In this document: piece after piece, positions 56,822 to 64,000 of the stretch
Numbering within the stretch: the stretch's first letter is position 1
Layout of the letters: each line of letters opens with the position of its first letter
Assembly: GCF_038967635.1 (NCBI RefSeq)
Contig: NZ_CP152413.1
Span: 7,754,001 to 7,818,000 of the forward strand
Source: Bradyrhizobium sp. B124
Lineage (GTDB): Bacteria > Pseudomonadota > Alphaproteobacteria > Rhizobiales > Xanthobacteraceae
Direction: 5' to 3'
Length of the DNA stretch: 64,000 nt
Translations under genes and position numbers: made by a program
Notes under the pieces: generated by a model
Seen by the model: the letters and a program-made list of their open reading frames with translations, nothing else
Database searches by the model: none
Told to the model about the DNA's origin: nothing

Positions 56822-58252
56822 ATGAACATCGATGCACATCTTCTTATTGACGGTCAATGGGAGGTAGGTAAGTCCGGTTTGCAACCGAACATTGATCCGG
56901 GAACTGGTGAAGCGGTCGGTGTCGTGACATTGGCAGATACGGCCCAGGTTCAGGCCGCCTTGGAGTCCGCGCATCGGGCTTCCTCGACGTGGGGGATGCA
57001 GCCGGGCCAAGCACGAGGTGCAATATTGAAGAAAGCATCAGCCCTGCTGGCAGACCGGATCCAAGAGGTCGCGAAGGGTCTTGTCCAGGAGTCTGGCAAG
57101 ACGCAGGCCGATGCCATCAGTGAGCTTCGACGCACGATCGAAACGCTGGCGTGGAATGGCGAGGAGGCGAGCCGAATTAGTGGAAAGGTTCACCAGGGCC
57201 TCGTCGTCGGCAGCGCCCGGTTGTCTGTGCCCACACCTTTGGGGGTAGTCATCGCGATCACGCCCTGGAACTTCCCAGCCGTGGTGATCGGCCGCAAGTT
57301 GGGCGCTGCCTTGGCCGCGGGTTGCACGGTAGTTCTGAAGGCTTCTGAATTCACACCCTATACCGCACGAGCGATCGTTCAAGCGTTGGTGGACGCTGGC
57401 ATGCCAGATGGCGTGGTCAATCTGATCTTCGGTGAGCCAGCGGCCGTCAGCAGGCAGCTGATGGCGTCTTCGCTGGTTAAGGCGGTTTCTTTCACCGGCT
57501 CCACGAGTGTTGGCAAGCAGCTCGCGGCACTGGCAGCGCCAAACCTTATTCGCCCGATTTTTGAACTGGGCGGGCACGCCCCAGTTATCGTGTGGAAGGG
57601 TGCAGACATTGAGAACGTCGTGCGAGTCACAGCTCCCGCGAAATTTGGGTCAGCGGGCCAGTCGTGCGTGGCACCCACGCGCTTCCTTGCGCATCATTCG
57701 ATCCACGATGCACTGGTTGATGCGCTCGTGGCGAAAGCAAGGACCTATAAGCTTGGGCATGGCGGTGAGCATACCACTACGCTGGGACCCGTAGCTCACG
57801 CCGGACGCGTGGCCTCCTTTTTGCATCTCGTTGAAGATGCCGTCGCCAAAGGCGCCGTAATCAACACTGGTGGCAAGAGGCTCGAGCGTTCTGGCTTCTA
57901 TGTTGAGCCAACGGTGCTTTCGTCCGTGTCGCGGGACGCCGAGATCCTGCTCGAAGAACCATTCGGCCCGGTCGCGACGGTCCAGTCCGTTGGGACGATC
58001 GATCACGCTATTGAATTGGCAAACGCCGGAGAATATTCCTTCGCCGCCTACGTCTTCACGGATTCGATCAGTGTACGGGACGAGCTGGTGCATCGTCTGA
58101 ATGCATCGAACATTGGCGTCAATCAGACTGCGTTTTCCCAACCCGATGTTCCCTTGGGGGGGCTTGGCAACAGCGGTTACGGATACGAAGGCGGAACGGA
58201 AGGCGTGCTCGCTTATATGCATCTTCGATTGATCAGCCAGTCACCGGCCTGA
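56822..58252 (+). CDS. NAD(P)-dependent aldehyde dehydrogenase (succinate-semialdehyde-dehydrogenase-like)
   Basis: 476 residues. The ALDH fold motifs are complete: TPWNFPAVVIGRKLGAALAA, VVLKASEFTP, FTGSTSVGKQL, catalytic Glu in FELGGHAPVIV (~247) and Cys in GSAGQSCVAPTR (~280), EEPFGPVATVQ and a C-terminal GGTEGVLAYM. The style is that of succinate-semialdehyde dehydrogenases and related enzymes. It oxidises an aldehyde to the acid with NAD(P). The next gene, 46 bases after the stop, is methylaspartate ammonia-lyase, so the two likely form an operon. The pair could process a C4-C5 semialdehyde derived from or leading to mesaconate (inference). No strong ribosome site precedes ATG 56822. Confidence 0.92.
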   Translation: MNIDAHLLIDGQWEVGKSGLQPNIDPGTGEAVGVVTLADTAQVQAALESAHRASSTWGMQPGQARGAILKKASALLADRIQEVAKGLVQESGKTQADAISELRRTIETLAWNGEEASRISGKVHQGLVVGSARLSVPTPLGVVIAITPWNFPAVVIGRKLGAALAAGCTVVLKASEFTPYTARAIVQALVDAGMPDGVVNLIFGEPAAVSRQLMASSLVKAVSFTGSTSVGKQLAALAAPNLIRPIFELGGHAPVIVWKGADIENVVRVTAPAKFGSAGQSCVAPTRFLAHHSIHDALVDALVAKARTYKLGHGGEHTTTLGPVAHAGRVASFLHLVEDAVAKGAVINTGGKRLERSGFYVEPTVLSSVSRDAEILLEEPFGPVATVQSVGTIDHAIELANAGEYSFAAYVFTDSISVRDELVHRLNASNIGVNQTAFSQPDVPLGGLGNSGYGYEGGTEGVLAYMHLRLISQSPA

Positions 58253-58298
58253 CCTTCCTGCCGATGTGAAAAATCTAGCAAAACGTTTCAACCCTCAT

Positions 58299-59552
58299 AT
58301 GTCGATCTTGATAACAATCCGAGAAGTGCTCGCGAGTCCAGGCCTTGGCTCATTCTTCTTTGACGACCAGGCAGCAATCAAGGCCGGCGCACGCCGCGAG
58401 GGTGCCGCCTACATTGGTCAAGCGCAAACGCCTGGCTTCAAAGCAATCCGTGAGCCCTCCGAGTCAGTCTCCGTCATGCTCGTGTTGAGCGACGGATATG
58501 TAGCGAAGGGTGATTGCGCAAGCGTGCAATACACGGGCGTTGGCGGCCGCGAGCCGCGTTTCCACGCAGCTCATTTGGCAGCCCAAATAGAAGAACAATT
58601 GGCGCCACGCTTGAGGGGGTTGGAAGTGCGGTCTTTTCGTCAGATGGCGATACTTGCCGAGAAGATCATTGATGAATCTTTGCAATCCCCACGCGCAGCG
58701 GCATATGGAATGTCACAGGCGCTGCTCGATGCCGCCGCTCACGTGGCGGGTCATCATCTGATGGCGCAAGTCATCAAGGACGAATGGCAGATCAAGAGGC
58801 CGTTTGCGATCGTCCCGATTTACGGCCAGTGTGGCGACGCGCGTTACAGGAATGTCGACAAGATGATTCCCAAGAACGTGCCGGTCTTGCCTCACGGCTT
58901 GATCAACACGCCAGACCTAGTTGGTGTCGATGGCAAAAAGCTTGAAGAATACATTCGTTGGGTAAATGCGCGCATTGCGCAATTGCGCGTTTCGCATGAC
59001 TATCATCCAGTCATCCACATTGACGTATACGGTTTGATCGGCACATGCGCCGCCGGTTCGATAGACTCGACCGCGAACATCATCCAACGGCTCGAATCCG
59101 CGGCCTGTCCGCATCAGCTGCGCATCGAACATCCATTGGACGCTGGTGGCCGGGACGCGCAGATCGAAGCATTAGGTACTCTGCGCCATACCCTCAGGAG
59201 TCGCGGCTGTAAGGTGGCCATCGTCGCGGACGAATGGGCAAACACGGCCGATGACGTGCATCTGTTTGCAGAGGCTGGAGCGGCCGATATGGTGCACATT
59301 AAGACGCCTGATCTCGGTTCCCTGCACAACACCATCAACGCCATACTTGATTGTCATGAACACGGCGTAGGTTCGTTTTTGGGCGGTAGCTGCACAGAAA
59401 CTGATTTGTCCGCGCGCGCTACCGCCAACGTCGGTATTGCCACTGGGGTTACGCAGGTGCTGGCCAAGCCGGGCATGGGTTTCGATGAAGGCTTCAGTAT
59501 TGTCCTCAATGAAATGAACCGCGCACTGCGCATCGCGCAGATACTTAGTTGA
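58299..59552 (+). CDS. methylaspartate ammonia-lyase
   Basis: 417 residues from ATG 58299, close to the known enzyme length (~413); the frame opens earlier at GTG 58266. Enolase-superfamily motifs fit this enzyme: SFFFDDQAAIKAGA, DCASVQYTGVGGRE, YGQCGDARYRNVDKMI, IHIDVYGLIG, RIEHPLDAGG, VADEWANT with metal ligands, HIKTPDLGSLHNTI with the base Lys, and GGSCTETDLSA. It catalyses reversible conversion of L-threo-3-methylaspartate to mesaconate and ammonia. The usual partner glutamate mutase is not in the window, so the reaction is not part of a complete glutamate-fermentation cluster. It follows the aldehyde dehydrogenase closely. Confidence 0.93.
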   Translation: MSILITIREVLASPGLGSFFFDDQAAIKAGARREGAAYIGQAQTPGFKAIREPSESVSVMLVLSDGYVAKGDCASVQYTGVGGREPRFHAAHLAAQIEEQLAPRLRGLEVRSFRQMAILAEKIIDESLQSPRAAAYGMSQALLDAAAHVAGHHLMAQVIKDEWQIKRPFAIVPIYGQCGDARYRNVDKMIPKNVPVLPHGLINTPDLVGVDGKKLEEYIRWVNARIAQLRVSHDYHPVIHIDVYGLIGTCAAGSIDSTANIIQRLESAACPHQLRIEHPLDAGGRDAQIEALGTLRHTLRSRGCKVAIVADEWANTADDVHLFAEAGAADMVHIKTPDLGSLHNTINAILDCHEHGVGSFLGGSCTETDLSARATANVGIATGVTQVLAKPGMGFDEGFSIVLNEMNRALRIAQILS

Positions 59553-61027
59553 CGGATCTGAGCGGGGTGACGATTAAATCCGGTCGCATAGTGAGCAGCG
59601 TCAGTAGATGTGGGTTTGACGTCCGCCCGTGACGACCTCGCGGATTGGCCCTATTGTTGTTTGGCGGCGTAGAGGTGGAAGCTTGGAGTTGCCTGCATTG
59701 CTCGGCGCCAGCCAGCGATTGCGTCAGAATTCTGCGAATGTTAGCCAGTCTTGGCGCCGCTGGTTGATCGGGGAAGCCAGTCGCGCTGTTGTCGAGCTCA
59801 ATCGACGGCGTATCGCGACTGTTCGCGTTCTCCGCTTGGTCGCTTCGCTGGCGTGCTCACGAGGCCGATTCGCTATGGTATTACCCATGTGCGATTGCAA
59901 AGCTCTTGGCTAGTCTGACCAACACCAGCGCAATCGTCGCTCATCAAATCGCAGCTCCCAGTCTCGCAATCTGGCCTACATCCGTTTGGCATCAGCATAG
60001 CGGGGCCCGTGCGTGTGATGACCGTGAGCTCGGCCGCAAAGTAGGGCCCGGGTGTTAAGCGGGGTCTATTCGCGATACTGCTGGTATGCTGGTCGCGGCT
60101 GATGACCCGCAGTGGTCGCCGCGCGTCTTCGCCGAATATTTTTGGACGAATCGCCGGGCGGTGCCGACGCGATGAGTCAACTGACTGCAAAACGTCTCGA
60201 GGCAGGATTCTTCACTAATGCCCGGCAGAGCACGGTGACGGGAAGCCTGTGCAGGACTGAGAGCCGAGCGGGGTACCACCTCTGTTGCTTGTTGGTTAAC
60301 CAGCGTTTCCATCGACAATGTGTTAGCGTGAAGTTCAGCCTAGATGCCTGGGGATCTGAATGGTTGATCAGTGAAACGCTTCTCAATCTGAACGAAGCCT
60401 CAATATGATAAAGAGTTGAGTCGTTCTTCGCGAACGACGCCGCCAGAAATGCGCGGTACCTGTACGGCTCTCGGGGTTGAGCAAAAGAGCTGCTAATCGC
60501 CTCCCGATCCACGATCGGCTGACAACTTAAGTCAGCTATTAACCCATGGTTGCGGCTCTCGATTGCACTCAACTACGCGAAACACTCAAGGAACTCAGTG
60601 TCCCGAACTCGACGACGCGCACCTACACATCGGAAACGCAGACTTAGCGCTGGATCACAGAAGAACTACCAGCCTTAGTAGGTTCGTTGTTCGCGTTTCT
60701 TAGGTAAGTGAAGGGAACCATTCTGGGATACGTGCGTCAAGCAAATGTGGTCTGACAGGCAAGTTGCTGCAAGAGGCGAGAGAACGGCGATCAAACGGCA
60801 AGGCCACCATGATTGCCCCGTTGCAACAGGTCTTGATTGCCTAGCAACGAAAACTACGAGATGCATCGATCAAAGGCACAGCTTGCGTGCACAATGACGT
60901 AATCCGAGGCGATCTCAATCGAATCGTGAGCGTAATTGCGACGTCACACAGACGATCCCCCGATGACCATTACCGAACCTCAATCATTGCATCCTCATCC
61001 TCAATCACGCACGACAGGATCACGCCA
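59553..61027. other. 1.47-kb stretch without a supported gene
   Basis: Both strands have only short frames lacking domain features; it is probably decayed sequence. The promoter of the oxygenase gene should be near the right end. Confidence 0.4.
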
Positions 61028-61870
61028 ATGGCAACTGCCCGGGTATCTCAACCGCCGTCAATCTCACCACTTTCGATCAGAGAGCGGACCGGTTCGATCA
61101 GCACCGCGGAGATCGTCTCAATGCTGAAAGGGGAGATCACCGGCCTGCACATCAAGAAAGCCTTTAGTATCGAGGTGGCCGAAGAGATCTCCGCGAATTT
61201 TTTTCGCAATCCTGGTCGCAAGGAGCGCAAAGATGGCGTTCCGGGACAATATATCGGCGCATCTCACTACAGCAAGGACGCGGCCACCTATTTCGGAGAG
61301 TCGGAGACTGCGCGGCCGTTCGTCCACGCCCTTTTCGGCGATTTAGTTGATCCGGTCCGCGGACTATTCAGTGCATTGAAACGAGACCTTCGTGATCACG
61401 GCATTGAGTTGCGGCTGGCCCGTTCGGAGCACGGTCAAGCCAATGTTTGCCGTGCTCTTTGGTGGTCTGGAACGGGCACGTATGCCTTGGAACCTCACGA
61501 CGATGTCGCTCAGGTTCTGTGTGCTGGGAACGATTACGAGCTTGCTGCGGTGGCGAACAACACCGTCGTTGCACTCAACTTCTATCCCAGTATGCCCGAA
61601 GAAGGTGGAAACTTGCGAATCTGGAGCCATAAGCCGACGGTCGCGGACCGAAAGTCGCAGAATGTTGAAACCACGGGCTATCCCTATTCGACGGATTATC
61701 TCAAGGCTGTTCCGTCCCACGATTTTGAGCTCAAGGTCGGGGATGTCGCGTTGATCGACGGCGGTTTTGTTCATGGTGTTACCCGACAATTGGGCAACGA
61801 AAATCGTCGCCTTCTGCTGAACAGCTTCTTTGGGTTTGCGCGGCCGGATCTCGTTCTGTGGTGGACCTAA
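61028..61870 (+). CDS. 2-oxoglutarate/Fe(II)-dependent oxygenase-like protein
   Basis: 280 residues from ATG 61028, preceded by AGGA at nine bases; the frame opens earlier at 60887. The jelly-roll iron site is visible: HxD in YALEPHDDVAQVL (~157-159), distal His in GGFVHGVTRQ (~247) and an Arg for 2-oxoglutarate in ENRRLLLNSFFGFARPDLV (~259). The central strand VVALNFYPSMPEEGGNLRIW is typical of this fold. The layout resembles free-amino-acid hydroxylases and halogenases of the BesD-like group. Because HxD is kept (halogenases have Gly or Ala at the Asp position), hydroxylation is more likely. The substrate is unknown; an amino acid would fit other enzymes in the window. Confidence 0.75.
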   Translation: MATARVSQPPSISPLSIRERTGSISTAEIVSMLKGEITGLHIKKAFSIEVAEEISANFFRNPGRKERKDGVPGQYIGASHYSKDAATYFGESETARPFVHALFGDLVDPVRGLFSALKRDLRDHGIELRLARSEHGQANVCRALWWSGTGTYALEPHDDVAQVLCAGNDYELAAVANNTVVALNFYPSMPEEGGNLRIWSHKPTVADRKSQNVETTGYPYSTDYLKAVPSHDFELKVGDVALIDGGFVHGVTRQLGNENRRLLLNSFFGFARPDLVLWWT

Positions 61871-63104
61871 GTCGGACATCGTCGCAACTGGCGGCCTTTG
61901 CGCGGCTAAGGCATTTACCCGCCCTGTCAGAGCGAGCGCTGTACACCTTCGTGAGTTGCGCAGGACTTGTCGGTCGCACAACACTTGGAGACGCGATGTC
62001 GATTTTTCCCTACATCTTCTGCGTAGCTAGGGGGGCTGGCTTGGTGCTGGGCCCGGCATTTGGCCTTGCGCGGTACTACGGCATTTCTAACGCATGTCAG
62101 CTTCGGAACTCGGGCCCCTCGGCGAAGTACCGATGCGGCAACCAGCTACGGCTGAGAGAGGGAGTTCGCCGATGCAGAGCGGTCCGAATTCGCACGAACC
62201 ATTGTTAAGTGACAGCTCCAGCCCCCGTGGATCGAACGCGCGACAGGCGAAGTGGAGGTCGATATCAATGTCATCGGCGGCGGACACACGCGGCTTCCCC
62301 GACGCTCCAGGTTGCGGAGACGGTCGACGCGTCGCCGCCGGTGTCGTCCGAAATCCAGTTTAATGCGCCGGTCACAATGTCGGCCGGTCAATGCGGGTAT
62401 GTGGGTGATGCTAGCCATTCTCACGACGACGCTTGAACAGGCGTTTTGGTCAGCGCCTGATCGAGCTGCTCGGTCGCGGACGACCATGGCCTCGATCCAG
62501 TAGAGAGGCACAGCATTGAATGTTGGCCGGAGCGTGTGGAGTCGTTTCACGTAAGGCTTCAGGGATTGGAGAGCGAGTGCTCGGGCCGAACGGTGGTAGC
62601 GGCGTGCTGTCCCCGTCGAGGTCCTCAGCGCCAGAGATGCGTACCGGAAAGATTGACCCTAGCGATCATGTCGGTGCGCTCCTGGATACGCGTGCTGCCG
62701 GGACTCTCGGGCATATGGTCTTGCACGTGTCGCGCCCGCGGCATGTGTATGGGCATTGCCCCCAAGCTGCTGTTCCAGCCTCCAGCGACAGCGGTTCGCG
62801 TTGGAAGATAAGGCAAGCGGACCGGTGTTGCAGAGTAGTCATCGTTGCTGCCGCTGCCTATCCGCGTGTCTTAATTCAACGTCACGACCAGCTACTGTCA
62901 GAGAGCTTGACAGCGGTCGATCCTGTGCAAGCTGCGGGGACCTCGGCCACGAAGCAGATGCTCAGCCCATTTCGCTTAGACAGCGAATCAGCGCGTCATG
63001 TCCGTCGCGCTACTTAATCCTAAGACGATTGGTTCGAGCGCTTCAGGGCGCGTAGATGTTACGAGCCTTAAAATGCAAATTATTCATACCAGCAGCGCGG
63101 TGTC
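61871..63104. other. 1.2-kb stretch without a supported gene
   Basis: Several short frames on both strands have no recognisable features. An AT-rich segment at about 63050-63100 probably carries the promoter of the LysR gene. Confidence 0.4.
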
Positions 63105-64000
63105 ATGTCGCTGAATGCTTACCAGGTGTTTGTTGCGATCGCGGAGCGCGGTAGCTTTGCCTCGGCTGCGCATCAACTGAATCTGTCGCCGTCAGCGGTT
63201 AGCCATGCATTGGCTTCGTTTGAGAAAGAACTGGGGTTTACACTTTTTGGCAGAACTCGCAGTGGCGCTCGTCTAACTGCTGGTGGTGAAGCACTGCTAC
63301 CGACCGTGAGAGAAGTGCTTCAATGTAATGATAAGTTGAGACAGCAGGCAGCGGAGCTTCTCGGGTTTGAGTCGGGGACTGTGCGTATCGGCGCGTTCAC
63401 TTGCGTCAGCGTCGCGTGGCTGCCGAAGATCATTCGCTCGTTCGCCACCCGCTATCCGCAAATAGAGGTGTCCATTGAACAAGGGGCGCACGACGATGTG
63501 GCTAAATGGGTCATGAACAGCCGGGTTGATCTGGGCTTTACCATATTTCCTGCGCCGCCTGGGTTAGAATCAACGCCCCTATATGCGGACCCACTCATGT
63601 GTATCGCGCCGCTCGGCTTTGCGCCAAAAGGCAAAGCATGTATCACGGTTCCTGAGCTGACCGACCACAATGTCGTGCTACAAGAAGAAAACCAAGGAAA
63701 AGAAACGGAGAAGGTTCTAGCGAACCACAAAATCTCGATTAGATCCGGCGCGCGGGCGATCGACGATGCGGCCATCCTTGCAATGGTCGAGAGCGGGCTT
63801 GGATTAAGCGTCATGCCTCAACTGGCACTGCTTGGCCATAAGAGTGCGGTGCAGGTGCTTCCATTGTATCCACTCGAAAGCCGGGTCATTGTGCTGGCCT
63901 CGCTAGGCCAACAAAGCTTGGCGCCTGCGACCAAGGCGATGCACCAACATATCGAAAAGTTTGTTGCCGGGTGGTCCACCGGTGAGGACTGCAGTCAAAG
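63105..64000 (+). CDS. LysR-family transcriptional regulator, 3' partial
   Basis: ATG 63105; the frame is still open at the window end (298 codons), so only the last few residues are missing. The N-terminal winged helix is classic LysR: YQVFVAIAERGSFASAAHQL, then NLSPSAVSHALASFEKELGF, TLFGRTRSGARLT. The periplasmic-binding-like effector domain follows (GTVRIGAFTCVSVAWLPKII, NSRVDLGFTIFPAP, AILAMVESGLGLSVMPQLAL). The target is unknown; it could regulate genes beyond the right edge or the oxygenase upstream. Confidence 0.93.
   Translation, partial: MSLNAYQVFVAIAERGSFASAAHQLNLSPSAVSHALASFEKELGFTLFGRTRSGARLTAGGEALLPTVREVLQCNDKLRQQAAELLGFESGTVRIGAFTCVSVAWLPKIIRSFATRYPQIEVSIEQGAHDDVAKWVMNSRVDLGFTIFPAPPGLESTPLYADPLMCIAPLGFAPKGKACITVPELTDHNVVLQEENQGKETEKVLANHKISIRSGARAIDDAAILAMVESGLGLSVMPQLALLGHKSAVQVLPLYPLESRVIVLASLGQQSLAPATKAMHQHIEKFVAGWSTGEDCSQ

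Noticed and set aside
1..64000. tRNA genes, CRISPR arrays, integrase and attachment sites.
   Set aside because: I looked for T-loop motifs, regularly spaced repeats and integrase motifs and saw none; the island's boundaries are outside this window.

Overview
The window looks like accessory DNA from an alphaproteobacterial rhizobium, most likely Bradyrhizobium. The reasons are a DUF3551 small secreted protein, several decayed insertion sequences and many short pseudogenes. There is also a likely NifA/RpoN (sigma-54) control region of the kind found in nitrogen-fixing symbionts. Gene density is low after about 9.9 kb: real genes are islands separated by roughly 0.5-1.7 kb of decayed sequence, which is typical of a symbiosis or genomic island. 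No tRNA, rRNA, CRISPR array, integrase or attachment site was seen.

Layout. 0-2.8 kb: a sugar dehydrogenase/cytochrome c protein and a gluconolactonase-like beta-propeller. 3.5-9.9 kb: a co-directional module of a membrane-bound DUF2235 (Tle1-like) hydrolase, a secreted protein of unknown function and a secreted TPR-CHAT protease-like protein. 10.1-13.5 kb: an AbiE-type toxin-antitoxin pair with a broken toxin, then remnants of a ParB-like protein, a lipase and a DUF3616 protein. 13.7-17.4 kb: S1/P1 nuclease, a small membrane protein, a trypsin-like protease and a Fic pseudogene. 17.6-29.7 kb: a probable specialised-metabolism region with a P450, a GntR regulator, a GNAT, two cysteine-synthase-like PLP enzymes, a PduX-like GHMP kinase, a methyltransferase, an LLM monooxygenase and a nitroreductase. 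The kinase operon carries a sigma-54-like promoter and an upstream TGT-N10-ACA site.

30-33.7 kb: IS110 and IS30 remnants, a Crp/Fnr regulator and a small zinc-ribbon protein with its own terminator. 33.8-42 kb: a large PHP-SMC ATPase (TrlF-like), followed by a tightly overlapping cassette of a metallophosphoesterase, a P-loop ATPase with frameshifts and an unrecognised protein. This is a good candidate for a genome-defence or nucleic-acid-processing system. 42-64 kb: scattered metabolic genes: MaoC hydratase, alpha-oxoamine synthase, SDR, acyl-CoA ligase, BKACE enzyme, aldehyde dehydrogenase, methylaspartate ammonia-lyase and a 2OG-Fe(II) oxygenase. One complete IS5-type element, several transposase remnants and a LysR regulator cut by the window end lie among them.

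The two most interesting units are the kinase/PLP-synthase set at 20.2-24.8 kb, which may make a beta-substituted amino acid under symbiotic control, and the PHP-SMC plus phosphoesterase-ATPase cassette at 33.8-42 kb. All family assignments come from reading motifs by eye; no database search was run.
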